The notes under the pieces were generated by a model. It had not been told where the DNA came from and searched no databases. It saw only the letters and a list, made by a program, of their open reading frames with translations. Source: Svornostia abyssi (GTDB lineage Bacteria; Actinomycetota; Thermoleophilia; Solirubrobacterales; Solirubrobacteraceae). From it: a stretch of 64,000 bases of DNA. Shown here one piece after another: positions 36,771 to 46,391 of the stretch. Made by a program: the position numbers and the translations under genes. Position 1 is the first letter of the stretch, and the number at the start of each line of letters is the position of its first letter. The stretch is from positions 4,216,001 to 4,280,000 of the forward strand of contig CP088295.1 of assembly GCA_024666565.1 (NCBI GenBank), in the 5' to 3' direction.

Positions 36771-38759
36771 ATGCTGCTCGGCGTCGACGTCGGCGGCACC
36801 TTCACCGATGCGGTCCTCGCCGACGCGGGCCGCATCGTCACCGCAAAGGCGTCGAGCACCCCGGACGACCAGTCCCGCGGCGTCCTCGACGCAGTCCGCG
36901 CGGTCCTTGCCCGCGCCGGCGTGGACGCCCGCGACATCACGCGCTTCGCCCACGGCATGACGGTGTCGACGAACGCGCTGCTGGAAGGACACGCGGCGCG
37001 CACGGTCCTCGTCGCGACCGAGGGCTTCACCGACGTCGTCGAGCTCGGCCGCCAGGCGCGGCCCGACCTCTACCGCCTGTGCGTCGCGCGCCCGGCGCCG
37101 ATCGTTCCGGCCGAGCGGCGCGTCGCCGCATCCGAGCGGATGGGGCCCGACGGGGTGCTGCGGGCGCTCCAGGACCCGGACGGCGTCGCCGCCGAGGTCG
37201 CCGCCCATGCGCCCGAGTCCGTGGCCGTCGTCTTTCTGCACGCTGATCGCCACCCCGCGCATGAGCGCGCGATCGGCCAGGCGCTGCGCGCACGGCTGCC
37301 CGGCGTGCACGTCTCGCTGTCCCACGAGGTGGTCGGCACCTTCCGCGAGTACGAGCGCGCTGCGACGACCGAGATCGACGCAGGGCTCTCCCCCCTGCTC
37401 GCCGCCTACCTCACCCGCCTGGCGCGGCGGACCGAGGACGCCGGACTGCCCCCGGTGCGGATCATGCAATCCAGCGGCGGACTGACCGACGCCGGGCGCG
37501 CCGCCGAGCACGCTGCGCTCACGGTCCTCAGCGGCCCGGCCGGGGGCGCGGCGGCGGCCGCGCTCCTCGCAGCCCGCGGCGAGCATCCCGACCTCCTGTG
37601 CTTCGACATGGGCGGCACGTCGTGCGACGTGTGCGTCGTCGAGGGCGGCGAGGCCCGGCAGACCGCGGGACGTGAGATCGCCGGTCGCACCATCGCCCTG
37701 CCGATGGTCGACATCCACACGGTCGGCGCCGGCGGCGGCTCCATCGGGTGGCGCGACCCGGGTGGCGCGCTGCGCGTCGGGCCGCGGTCGGCGGGCGCCG
37801 TCCCGGGCCCGGCCTGTTACGGCCGTGGCGGGACCGAGCCGGCGGTGACGGACGCGAACGTCGTCCTCGGCCGGATCGGCGGCACCGAGCTCGCCGGCGG
37901 GCTGACCCTCGACCGGGCCGCCGCCGAGGCCGCCGTCGACGCGCTGGCCGCGCAGGTCGGCCTCGACCGGATCGCATGCGCCGAGGGCATCGTGCGTGTC
38001 GCCAACGCCGAGATGGTGCGCGCCCTGCGGGTGATGACGGTGGAGCGTGGCGTGGACCCCCGCCGGTTTGCGTTGCTGGCCTTCGGGGGCGCCGGGCCGC
38101 TGCACGCCTGCGCGCTGGCCGAGGAACTCGACATGACGACGGTGCTCGTCCCGCGGGCGGGCGGTGTGCTCAGCGCCCTCGGTCTGGCCGCGGCGGACCG
38201 GCGCGCGACCGAGCAGCGCACCGTGATGCTCCGGGGGGACGCACTGACCGACGCCGCGCTGCGCGAGGTCGCCGACGACCTGGCCGGCCGTGCCCGCGCG
38301 GCGCTCGGGGAGGACGACGCCGACGTGCGCGAGGTCTTCGCCGCCCGATACGCCGGGCAGGCGCACGAGCTGACCGTCGGCCCGCTGGAGACGCCTGGCG
38401 CCGCGGCGCTGCGCGCGGCCTTCGACGCCGTGCACGAGGAGCGCTACGGCTTCGCCGACCCCGACGCGGTGCTCGAGCTCGTCACGGTCCGCGCGACCGC
38501 CGTGGTCCCCGGGCCGCCCGTCGACCTCGCGGCGGGCGCCGGCGCCGAGCCTCCGCAGCGCACATCGCGGCGCGTCGTCTTCGACGGCGCCGCACATGAC
38601 GCGGAGGTCCTCGCCGGGGACCTGCCGCCGGGGCTCGAGCTCGCCGGGCCGGCGGTGTGCGAGCTGCGCGAGGCGACCGTCGTCGTGCCGCCCGGCTGGC
38701 GCGGGCACGTCGACGCGGCGGGCACCCTCGCCCTGCGCCGAGAGACGGCGGCGCCGTGA
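36771..38759 (+). CDS. hyuA: Hydantoinase A/5-oxoprolinase-type ATP-dependent subunit
   Basis: A 662-residue HyuA family protein of the acetate kinase/hsp70 fold. GVDVGGTFTDAVL is the first phosphate loop and CFDMGGTSCDV the second. THGMT-like FAHGMTVSTNALLE and the C-terminal domain GFADPDAVLELVTVRA are normal. The family opens cyclic amides (hydantoin, 5-oxoproline) or carboxylates acetone together with HyuB. The ring substrate is not evident. Confidence 0.88.
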   Translation: MLLGVDVGGTFTDAVLADAGRIVTAKASSTPDDQSRGVLDAVRAVLARAGVDARDITRFAHGMTVSTNALLEGHAARTVLVATEGFTDVVELGRQARPDLYRLCVARPAPIVPAERRVAASERMGPDGVLRALQDPDGVAAEVAAHAPESVAVVFLHADRHPAHERAIGQALRARLPGVHVSLSHEVVGTFREYERAATTEIDAGLSPLLAAYLTRLARRTEDAGLPPVRIMQSSGGLTDAGRAAEHAALTVLSGPAGGAAAAALLAARGEHPDLLCFDMGGTSCDVCVVEGGEARQTAGREIAGRTIALPMVDIHTVGAGGGSIGWRDPGGALRVGPRSAGAVPGPACYGRGGTEPAVTDANVVLGRIGGTELAGGLTLDRAAAEAAVDALAAQVGLDRIACAEGIVRVANAEMVRALRVMTVERGVDPRRFALLAFGGAGPLHACALAEELDMTTVLVPRAGGVLSALGLAAADRRATEQRTVMLRGDALTDAALREVADDLAGRARAALGEDDADVREVFAARYAGQAHELTVGPLETPGAAALRAAFDAVHEERYGFADPDAVLELVTVRATAVVPGPPVDLAAGAGAEPPQRTSRRVVFDGAAHDAEVLAGDLPPGLELAGPAVCELREATVVVPPGWRGHVDAAGTLALRRETAAP

Positions 38760-40249
38760 CCGCGCTCGACGCCATCGACCTGCAGGTCATCACCGGCGCG
38801 CTGCGCGCCGCGTGCGACGAGATGGGCGCGGTCCTCGTCCGCAGCGCCCACTCCGCGAACATCAAGGAGCGCCGCGACTGCTCGACCGCGCTCTTCGACG
38901 CCGACGGGCAGATGGTCATGCAGGCCGAGCACATCCCCGTGCACCTCGGTGCGATGCCCGACGCCGTGGCCGCGGTCCTCGCCGAACCAGAGGCGCACGA
39001 CTCCGACGCGGACTGGATCCTCAACGACCCGTACCGCGGTGGGACGCACCTGCCCGACATCACCGTCGTGACGCCGGTGCGTGTCGACGGCACGCTGGTC
39101 GGCTTCGCCGCGACCCGCGCCCACCACGCCGATGTCGGCGGGCGCACGCCGGGCTCCATGCCCGCCGACTCGACCACGCTCGCCGAGGAGGGCGTCGTCA
39201 TCCCGCCGCGACCGCTCGACGACGCGACCATCGACGAGCTCGTCGCGCAGATGCGCCAGCCGGCACAGCGCCGCGCCGACCTGCGCGCCCAGCGGGCCGC
39301 GAACCGGGCCGGGGCGCTGCGGCTGCGCGAGCTCGCCGCGCGCCTGGGACCCGACCGCCTGCGCGCCGGCACGGACGCGGTGCTGGACTACGCCGAACGA
39401 CGGACCCGCGCGTGCCTGGCCGCACTGCCCGACGGGACGCGGCATGCGACCGACGTGCTCGAAGCGCGCGAGGGAGACCTCGAGCTGCGCCTCGCCGCGA
39501 CCGTGGACGGGGACCGGCTGGTGCTCGACTTCACCGGCAGCGCGCCGCAGCACGAGGGCAACCTCAACTGCCCGCCCTCGGTCACCAAGTCGGCCGCCTA
39601 CTTCGCCGTCCGGGTCCTGACCGACCCCGACGTGCCGCCGAACGCCGGCGCGCACCGCCCGATCGAGGTCATCGCGCCGCGGGGATGCCTCCTGCACGCG
39701 ACGCCGCCGCACGCCGTCGTCGGTGGGAATGTCGAGACGTCGTCGCGGGTGGCAGATCTCGTGCTCGGCGCGTTCGGCCGCGCGCTCGGCCAGGGGACGA
39801 TGAACAACCTCACGCTCGGCAACGACGCCTTCACGTACTACGAGACGCTCGGCGGAGGACAGGGCGCGTGCCCGGATGCCCCCGGGCCCAGCGGCGTGCA
39901 CGTCGCGATGTCCAACACCCTGAACACGCCCGTCGAGGCGCTCGAGCTGGAGTTCCCGCTGCGCGTGGTCCGCTACGCGCTGCGGCGCGGCTCCGGCGGC
40001 ACCGGGGCGTCCCCAGGCGGGGACGGCGTGATCCGCGAGCTCGAGGCGCTCGAACCGATGACGTTCTCGCTGCTGACCGAACGCCGCCGGCACGCGCCCC
40101 CGGGGGCCGCAGGCGGCGCGCCGGGTGCGTGCGGGCGCAACCTCCTCGACGGCGAGGATCTCCCACCGAAGTCCACCGGCATGCTGGACCCGGGCCAGCG
40201 GCTGCGCATCGAGACCCCGGGCGGAGGTGGATATGGCCAGCCCGGATGA
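38756..40249 (+). CDS. hyuB: Hydantoinase B/oxoprolinase subunit
   Basis: A 497-residue partner of the upstream subunit. HSANIKERRDCSTALFDADGQ, NDPYRGGTHLPDI and ETLGGGQGA are typical. The start is GTG 38756, overlapping the hyuA stop (GTGA), so the subunits should be made in a fixed ratio. It overlaps the following dehydrogenase gene by 17 nt. Confidence 0.9.
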   Translation: MTALDAIDLQVITGALRAACDEMGAVLVRSAHSANIKERRDCSTALFDADGQMVMQAEHIPVHLGAMPDAVAAVLAEPEAHDSDADWILNDPYRGGTHLPDITVVTPVRVDGTLVGFAATRAHHADVGGRTPGSMPADSTTLAEEGVVIPPRPLDDATIDELVAQMRQPAQRRADLRAQRAANRAGALRLRELAARLGPDRLRAGTDAVLDYAERRTRACLAALPDGTRHATDVLEAREGDLELRLAATVDGDRLVLDFTGSAPQHEGNLNCPPSVTKSAAYFAVRVLTDPDVPPNAGAHRPIEVIAPRGCLLHATPPHAVVGGNVETSSRVADLVLGAFGRALGQGTMNNLTLGNDAFTYYETLGGGQGACPDAPGPSGVHVAMSNTLNTPVEALELEFPLRVVRYALRRGSGGTGASPGGDGVIRELEALEPMTFSLLTERRRHAPPGAAGGAPGACGRNLLDGEDLPPKSTGMLDPGQRLRIETPGGGGYGQPG

Positions 40250-41135
40250 CCGACCGCGCATGGGCTTCTACGGCCTGGGGATCATGGGCTCCCGCATGGC
40301 GGCGAACCTCGCCCGGGCCGGGTTCCCGCTGACCGTCGCGTCCCACACGCCGGGCAAAGCCGCGGCGTGGGCCGCCGAGCATGGCGTGCAGGACGCAGCG
40401 TCCCCCGCCGACCTCGCGGCGGCATGCGACGTGCTCATCACGATGGTCGTCGACGGCGCCCAGGTCCGCGAGGTGCTGCTGGGGACCGACGGCGCGGTCC
40501 ACGGCGCGCGCGATGGGCTCCTGTGCGTCGACATGTCCACGATCGCGCCCCACGACACCACCGCGATCGGCGCGGAGCTGGATGGGCGCGGGATCGGCTT
40601 CGTCGACGCGCCCGTCACCGGCTCGTCCCCGAAGGCCGAGGACGGCACGCTCACGATCATGTGCGGCGGCGACGCCGCGGACGTCGCCCGCGCGCGGCCC
40701 GCCTTCGAGGCGATGGGCGCGCTCATCGTCCACGTGGGGCCGCTCGGTGCCGGTGAGACGCTGAAGGTCATCAACAACGCGATGGCCGCGGCGAACGCCG
40801 CCGTCGTGGCGGAGGCCCTCGTGGTCGCCAGCGCCGCGGGGCTGAACCTCGACGCGTTCGAGCAGGTCATCGGCGCCGGCTCGGGTGGGTCGGCGATGCT
40901 CGGGCTGAAGGCCGGGCCGATGCGCGCCCACGACTACGCGACGCTGTTCAAGCTCGACCACATGCTCAAGGACGTGCGCTTCTGCCTCGATGAGGCGCAC
41001 GCGGCCGGCGTGCCGTTCCCCACCGCCGAGCACGCCCGCGACCTGCTCGCCGCCTCGGCGGACGCCGGGCTGGGCGACGCCGATTTCGCAGCGCTCCTCG
41101 AAGCAGTGGAATCCCGCGCCAAGCGGCGCGTATAG
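40233..41135 (+). CDS. 3-hydroxyisobutyrate dehydrogenase-like NAD(P) enzyme
   Basis: A 300-residue beta-hydroxyacid dehydrogenase. GFYGLGIMGSRMAANLARAG binds the dinucleotide, DAPVTGSSPKAEDGTLTIMCGG is the substrate loop, and GETLKVINN carries the catalytic Lys. ATG 40233 has GGAGG five bases upstream. Coupling to hyuAB suggests one pathway for a cyclic amide or its acid product. Succinic semialdehyde/tartronate reductase activity is equally possible. Confidence 0.87.
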   Translation: MASPDDRPRMGFYGLGIMGSRMAANLARAGFPLTVASHTPGKAAAWAAEHGVQDAASPADLAAACDVLITMVVDGAQVREVLLGTDGAVHGARDGLLCVDMSTIAPHDTTAIGAELDGRGIGFVDAPVTGSSPKAEDGTLTIMCGGDAADVARARPAFEAMGALIVHVGPLGAGETLKVINNAMAAANAAVVAEALVVASAAGLNLDAFEQVIGAGSGGSAMLGLKAGPMRAHDYATLFKLDHMLKDVRFCLDEAHAAGVPFPTAEHARDLLAASADAGLGDADFAALLEAVESRAKRRV

Positions 41136-41289
41136 CACGTCTCCGGCGGGTAGGGCCTCGTCGTTCCGTCGGCACGGTTTGGAGTTTGTCCAGATCTGCG
41201 CTAGGTTCCGACTCCCTCCCGTCGACCGGGCCGCCGTTGCGGCCTCGTGGCGGGACTTCTTACGTCAACAAGTAGGTCTTCCTTCCCCT

Positions 41290-41919
41290 ATGCCGATTGC
41301 CTTTAAGGAATGGGCGGTTACCGTCCGCGCGCTTGCAGAAGGTGAGCAGCTGCTCACGCTCCGCAAGGGCGGGATCCGTGAACCGGAGCGCACGTTCGCG
41401 CTGGAGCACGACCGCTTCTTCCTCTACCCCACGTTCGACCATCAGCGCAACAACCTCGTGCGCGAGTCCCACCAGCCCGAACTGGGCCGGGCGCTCGAGG
41501 AGGGTGTGTGGCCGGAGGGCGACCCGCCCGTCGCGGCCCTCACGCAGGACGGCGGCATCCCGCAGCCGGACCGCGTGCGTGTCCGTGCCTGGGCCGAGGT
41601 GGCCGGGCACTTCACGATCACCGACCCGCGTGCGCTGGACGGTCTGTCCCCGTTCTACGTGTGGACGCCCGACTACGCCCGCGAGCGGCTGGCGTGGAAG
41701 CCGCGCCACCCGCTGCACGTGGTGCTGCTGCGCACGTACCGCATCCCGCGCCCCGTCACGGTGCGCGTGAAGGACGAGTACGGCGGATGCCGGTCCTGGG
41801 TGCAGATCCAGCGTGATCTGCCCTTCGAGGGCACGCCGGTGCTCTGCGACGACGAGTTCGAGCGGGCCGCCGAGGAGATCGAAGCGATCTGCCGCGGCGC
41901 GGTTCCCGCGTTCGCGTAG
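41290..41919 (+). CDS. DUF1802 family protein
   Basis: A 209-residue protein. FKEWAVTVRALAEGEQLLTLRKGGIREP and FFLYPTFDHQRNNLVRE are the DUF1802 pattern; the family's activity is unknown. No ribosome site precedes ATG 41290, and the 155 bases before it have lower GC than the neighbours, so it may have its own promoter and a short leader. Confidence 0.82.
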   Translation: MPIAFKEWAVTVRALAEGEQLLTLRKGGIREPERTFALEHDRFFLYPTFDHQRNNLVRESHQPELGRALEEGVWPEGDPPVAALTQDGGIPQPDRVRVRAWAEVAGHFTITDPRALDGLSPFYVWTPDYARERLAWKPRHPLHVVLLRTYRIPRPVTVRVKDEYGGCRSWVQIQRDLPFEGTPVLCDDEFERAAEEIEAICRGAVPAFA

Positions 41920-41932
41920 TTCTCACGCGGAC

Positions 41933-42854
41933 ATGCTGACCGCGCTCGCCGATGCCCAGGGCGTCATGTGCCTGGGCATCGGCGGGGGCGGAGACTGCGT
42001 GGGCGCGTACGCGGTGGCCGAGATGGCCCGTGCGCTCGGCACCCCCGCCCACGCCGGCGGGATCACCTGGGAGCGCCGGCCGATCGACCCGCTCCCCGGC
42101 GCGCGGCACCTGCACGAGGTGCAGGGCGCCGAGACGCTGAACGACATCGTCGCGCTCGCGCACGCCGGCACGATCGGCCCGCAGGGCGCGCGGTTCTGCG
42201 AGAGCCATCTCGCAGAAGCGACCGGCGACCGCGTGGTGCTCGCCGACCCCAATCCAGGCCCGGCCGCGCTCGGCGCCGGCCTGGCCGACGCCGCACGGCA
42301 GCTCGGCTGCGACCTCGTCGTGCTCGTCGACGTCGGCGGTGACGCCCTGGCCCACGGCGACGAGCAGGGCCTCGCCAGCCCGCTGGCAGACGCGCTCTGT
42401 CTCGCCGCAGCGGAGCACGTCGACGGTGTCGCCACCCTCGGCGTGGTCATCGGCGCCCGGCTGCGATGGGGAGCTGCACCACACCGAGGTCATGGCCCGC
42501 ATCGCGGAGGTCGCCGCGGCCGGCGGCGGCCGGGGCGCGATCGGGCTCGAACCCGCGCTGCTCGACCGGGTCGAGCGCGCCGCACAGGACGTGCCCACCG
42601 AGGCCAGCGCGCTCGCGCTGCAGGCCGCCCGCGGGCGCACCGGCGACGTGCCGATCCGCAACGGGCGGCGCACCGTCGACCTCTCCCCCGTCGCCGCGCT
42701 CGCGTTCGGCTTCGACGTCGCCGCCGCCATCGGATCGGCCGCCCGCTGCGCCGACGCCGTGCGCGGCGCCGACTCGCTCCAGCACGCCAACGAGCTGCTC
42801 GGCGCCCTGGGGATCCGCACCGAGCTGGACTACGAGACCGAGTTAGATGATTGA
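41933..42854 (+). CDS. DUF1152 family protein (frame break at 42456-42458)
   Basis: About 306 residues after one C is removed from CCC at 42456-42458, restoring VVIGAGCDGELHHTEV. The Gly-rich start MCLGIGGGGDCVGAYAVA looks like a nucleotide-binding loop, and VVLVDVGGDALAHGDE is the second conserved block of this family. The role is unknown. The stop codon lies inside the left arm of a 23-bp inverted repeat. Confidence 0.78.
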
Positions 42855-43013
42855 TTCCACGGCGCGGTGATTCGGCCGTGCGCGCACCCGTGGATGCCAG
42901 GCGGTGCGGCGTGATCCGGAACAGTGCCTCTGGCACGGGCCGGATCGCGACGTGCCGACTGGCGCCGCGGGGCGCGTGCGGACGCACCGGCGCGCCGTGG
43001 AATCAATCATCTA
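42844..43013. repeat. Foldback element: 23-bp perfect inverted repeat with structured interior
   Basis: Arms 42844-42866 (TAGATGATTGATTCCAC...) and 42991-43013 are exact reverse complements. The 124-nt interior has its own hairpin: GATCCGG-N4-GTGCC-N3-GGCAC-N3-CCGGATC, extended on both sides by imperfect pairing from GCCAG to CTGGC. Both convergent genes end inside the arms. There is no target-site duplication. It could be a strong bidirectional terminator or a MITE-like remnant. Confidence 0.85.
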
Positions 43014-44294
43014 GCCGGGTAGGAAGTCGCCGGCGTGCGCGTCGCGCTCGAGCGCCTCGCGATGGTCGGGATGCGCGACGCCGATGAGCGCCCGCGCGCG
43101 CTCGGCGAGCGACCGGCCACGCAGGTCGGCGCAGCCGTACTCGGTGACGACGTGGTCGACGGTGTTCTTCATCGTCGACACCACCGACCCAGGGGTGAGG
43201 GAGACCCCGATCCGGCTGCGGCCGTCGTGGGTGGTGGAGTGCAGGACGACGAACGCGCGCCCGCCCTCCGAGTACATCGCGCCGCGGGCGAAGTCCGCCT
43301 GCCCGCCGGTCCCGGAGTAGTACTGCCCTGCGACGGTCTCCGACGCGCACTGGCCGTACAGGTCGACCTCGCTCGTCGCGTTGATCGACACGAAGTTCGG
43401 CTCGGCGCCGATGCGGCGCGGGTCGTTGACGAGGTCGACCGGCAGCATCTGGACGCCCGGGTTGTCGTCCATCCAGTCGTAGAGCCGGCGGGTCCCCAGC
43501 GCGAAGGTCGCGACGACCGTGTGCGGCCAGTGCTGCTTGTGCACGCCCGTGACCGCACCGCCTTCGACCAGGTCGATCACGCCGTCCGAGAGCAGCTCGG
43601 AGTGGATGCCGAGATCGCGGTGGTCGCGCAGCGCGGCGAGGACGGCGTTGGGGATCGCGCCGATGCCGCTCTGCACCGTCGCGCCGTCCGGGATGCGTTC
43701 GGCGATCACCGCGGCGATCGCGTGGTCGCGATCATCGGGCTCGGCGGGCGGGACCTCGACGAGCGGCGCGTCGTGCTCGCACCAGCCGACGACCTGCGAG
43801 AGATGGACCTGGTTGAGGCCGAACGTACGCGGCATCTGCGGGTTGACCTCAAGGAACACCGGCACGCGGCCGATCAGCCGCGCGACGTACTCGGCGTTCG
43901 TGCCCAGCGAGCACAGGCCATGCTCGTCCGGCGGGCTCGCGGTGGCGATGAGCAGCGAGCAGCTCGTGCGTTCGCGCAGCAGCGCGGGGACCTCGGAGAA
44001 GTTGCTCGGGACGTAGTCGATCGTCCCCTCGTGAAACGCCCGGCGGCCGATCGAGGACAGAAAGTACGAGACATGGCGCAGCCGGTCACCGAACGCGCCG
44101 TGCAGATACGGCCGGTCGCGCAGGACGTGCATCTGGTGGATGCGCACGCCCTCCAGGCGGTCCGCGCCGGCCTCCAGTGCGTCGAGGGTCGCGATCGGTT
44201 CCCCGGCCGCCATCGGGATGATGACGTCCGCCCCCGGCGCCACATGGTCGAGGACGGCGGCGGCCGGCACGGGTGAGGGCAGGCGCGAGGACAT
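43011..44294 (-). CDS. Acetyl-CoA hydrolase/transferase family CoA-transferase
   Basis: A 427-residue class I CoA transferase of the Ach1/4-hydroxybutyrate CoA-transferase type. VQSGIGAIPNAVLAAL, the Glu-containing loop HSELLSDGVIDLVEGGAVTG and QYYSGTGGQADFARGA are characteristic. ATG 44294 is the first start in frame after a divergent promoter gap. It converges on DUF1152, and the stop TAG is within the right arm of the inverted repeat. The acyl partner is not clear. Confidence 0.9.
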   Translation of the reverse strand: MSSRLPSPVPAAAVLDHVAPGADVIIPMAAGEPIATLDALEAGADRLEGVRIHQMHVLRDRPYLHGAFGDRLRHVSYFLSSIGRRAFHEGTIDYVPSNFSEVPALLRERTSCSLLIATASPPDEHGLCSLGTNAEYVARLIGRVPVFLEVNPQMPRTFGLNQVHLSQVVGWCEHDAPLVEVPPAEPDDRDHAIAAVIAERIPDGATVQSGIGAIPNAVLAALRDHRDLGIHSELLSDGVIDLVEGGAVTGVHKQHWPHTVVATFALGTRRLYDWMDDNPGVQMLPVDLVNDPRRIGAEPNFVSINATSEVDLYGQCASETVAGQYYSGTGGQADFARGAMYSEGGRAFVVLHSTTHDGRSRIGVSLTPGSVVSTMKNTVDHVVTEYGCADLRGRSLAERARALIGVAHPDHREALERDAHAGDFLPG

Positions 44295-44351
44295 ACCGGC
44301 AGACCTACCACAGCGGGCAGGTCCCCGGGTGCGTATCCCGAAAACGAGACG

Positions 44352-45113
44352 GTGCCCGACGCCTGGGTCGAGACCGCCTCCGAGCATGTCGTGGCCCGCC
44401 ACGACGACCGTGACACCCGCGACGCCGAGCGCCTCGTCGGCGAGCTCGAAGCCCTGTGCGCGCACACCGCGGAGCTGCTCGGGGTCGACCCGCCCGGGGA
44501 GATCGCGCTCGTCCTGCACGGCACGCCGCTGCAACTCGACCTCGCGCAGCCCATGCTGCCCCTCGTCCGTGCCGCCACCCATCCGGCCGCGCGCCGGATC
44601 GTCGCCGGGTGGCCGCAGCCGGGAGCGATCCACGTGCTCGCGCCGCGCGTCCTGCGCGACCGCGCCTCGCACGACGGCCCGGACGAACGCGAGTTCCTCC
44701 GCCTCGTCCCCGGCGCCCTGCTGGTCCAGTCGATGGTCGGCGCCGTCAACCCGAAGCTCCGCCCGCGCCGTGCGCTGCTGCGGTCGCGGTGGGCATGGCT
44801 GTCCTGGGGCGCGGGCCAGCTGATCGCGGGCCAGACGGCCTACGCGCGCGGGCTCATCCGGCGCAGGCTCCAGGGCGGCGACCAGGCGCCGTTCCCGCCC
44901 GGGCTGGGCGACGCGCCGTTGCTCGGCGGCTCGGTGCTCGACCTCCTGCGCCGCGAGGAGGGCATGGCGGCCGTCGGGCGGTTGCTGCGCGAGCCGCTGC
45001 CGCGGACGGCCGACGAGGCGCTGCGCGGCGCCTTCGGCGGGCGGGCCACCGTGCACTCCGCCGGCACCTGGCGCGCGCACCTCGCACGGCTCGCCGAGGG
45101 CGCCGAGCGGTGA
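44352..45113 (+). CDS. Conserved hypothetical protein
   Basis: A 253-residue protein from GTG 44352 that I do not recognise. It is predicted mostly helical, with an Arg-rich centre (NPKLRPRRALLRSRWAWLSWGAGQLIAGQTAYARGLIRRRL) split around a hydrophobic patch. No clear catalytic motif, signal peptide or membrane span was seen. It is transcribed away from the CoA transferase and converges with the fibre cluster, 6 nt apart. Confidence 0.6.
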   Translation: MPDAWVETASEHVVARHDDRDTRDAERLVGELEALCAHTAELLGVDPPGEIALVLHGTPLQLDLAQPMLPLVRAATHPAARRIVAGWPQPGAIHVLAPRVLRDRASHDGPDEREFLRLVPGALLVQSMVGAVNPKLRPRRALLRSRWAWLSWGAGQLIAGQTAYARGLIRRRLQGGDQAPFPPGLGDAPLLGGSVLDLLRREEGMAAVGRLLREPLPRTADEALRGAFGGRATVHSAGTWRAHLARLAEGAER

Positions 45114-45119
45114 CCGCCG

Positions 45120-46391
45120 TCAGCGGTTGCGCGCCTCCCAGTGCAGCGCGGCGCTGGCCGACGTCCCCGCGGCGCCCGCGGGCGCGTCGCTGTCCACGGT
45201 CACCTGGAAGCGGTAGCTGTGCGATTCCCCGTTGGACCAGGCCTCCTTCACGGCCTGGGCGTCGTAGTACGTCATGAGCTGCGCCTGGGTCAGCGTCTGG
45301 GTCGAGATCAGGATCTCGTCGATGCTGCCCTTCGCGTATGACGCGGCGCCGCCCTTCTTCATGAACGTCCAGGACGTCGCCGCGGCCGTTGACCCGATGC
45401 TGCCGGTGCTGTCGACCTCGACGCCGTCGATGTAGAGCTTCGCCGTCCCGCCGCTCTTCGTGACGGCGACGTAATGCCACTGCGTGTCGCGCAGCTGGTT
45501 GGACGGGATCGACGTGTTGACCGTCGTACCGCCCGCCCGGTAGGAGAGCGTCGAGCCGTTGACGTACGGGAGCTGCCAGGCGTTCCCGGTGTCGCCGCCG
45601 AGCCCGTAGTCGCTCGCGCCGCCGCTGCTGTCCCACTTCACCCAAGCGGCGACGCTGCCGTTCGTCGTCAGGGCGAAGTCGCTGTCGGTCACGGCGACGT
45701 GGTCGTCGGTGCCGTCGAATCCCGGTGCGGTGTTGAAGACCGGCAGCCCGCTGCCGCCTGGCGTGGCGCCGTTGTTGTACGTGCCGGCGGTCCCGAGGAC
45801 CGTGGCGTTGATCGTGTGCGTGAACGGGGTGAGCGTCGTGCCCGAGCCTTCCTGCATCCGGTAGAAGCCCACGACGCCGGGCGCGTCCTGGAGCACCTGC
45901 CCGAAACCGGACGCCGCGGTCGTCGAGATGTCCGCCTTGCCTTCGAGGTAGCTCGAGGGGAAGCGCGCGAGCTTGCCCTTCCACACGACGCCGTTGCCGT
46001 TGCCGTAGTAGTCCCGGGCGTCGGCGGTGAAGCCCGTGCACGAGTCAAACGACGGTGACGCGTCCGTGCCGCGGGTCACGGTGAGCGTGAGGTAGTCCCG
46101 CGCAGCGCCGCTCGTCGTGCCGTACAGCCGGACGTCGCTGTCGAGCGATCCGCTGCTCGTCACGTTGATGCATCCCGTGTCGCTCACGCCGGTCCCCGCG
46201 TTGCTGAGCGACAGCAGCGCGGTGCCGCTGTCGTTGTCCGACAGGGCGACGGTGCCGGCCGCGTAGCTGTTGCCGGCGTTGCCGGTCGTCACGGCGAACA
46301 CGGAGTACGCGACCGTCGCGCTCAGCGCGAAGACGACCAGGGCACCCAGCGCGATGAGGGCACGCCGAGGGGCTCGGCGTACGACGCTCAC
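45120..46391 (-). CDS. TasA/camelysin-like secreted protein with inserted LamG-like domain
   Basis: A 423-residue secreted protein. A hydrophobic N-terminal signal (residues 8-34) is followed by the family opening TTGNAGNSYAAGTVALSDNDSG. TasA-like sequence runs to FPSSYLEGK (about 152) and resumes at WSNGESHSYRF (about 386) to the end, HWEARNR. In between sit about 210 residues of a concanavalin/LamG-like fold (VVGFYRMQEGSGT, DDHVAVTDSDFAL, SVAAWVKWDSS, WHYVAVTKSGGTAKLYIDGVEV, SIDEILI). The insertion is in one loop of the paralogue fold. The GTG start overlaps the previous stop. Confidence 0.85.
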   Translation of the reverse strand: MSVVRRAPRRALIALGALVVFALSATVAYSVFAVTTGNAGNSYAAGTVALSDNDSGTALLSLSNAGTGVSDTGCINVTSSGSLDSDVRLYGTTSGAARDYLTLTVTRGTDASPSFDSCTGFTADARDYYGNGNGVVWKGKLARFPSSYLEGKADISTTAASGFGQVLQDAPGVVGFYRMQEGSGTTLTPFTHTINATVLGTAGTYNNGATPGGSGLPVFNTAPGFDGTDDHVAVTDSDFALTTNGSVAAWVKWDSSGGASDYGLGGDTGNAWQLPYVNGSTLSYRAGGTTVNTSIPSNQLRDTQWHYVAVTKSGGTAKLYIDGVEVDSTGSIGSTAAATSWTFMKKGGAASYAKGSIDEILISTQTLTQAQLMTYYDAQAVKEAWSNGESHSYRFQVTVDSDAPAGAAGTSASAALHWEARNR

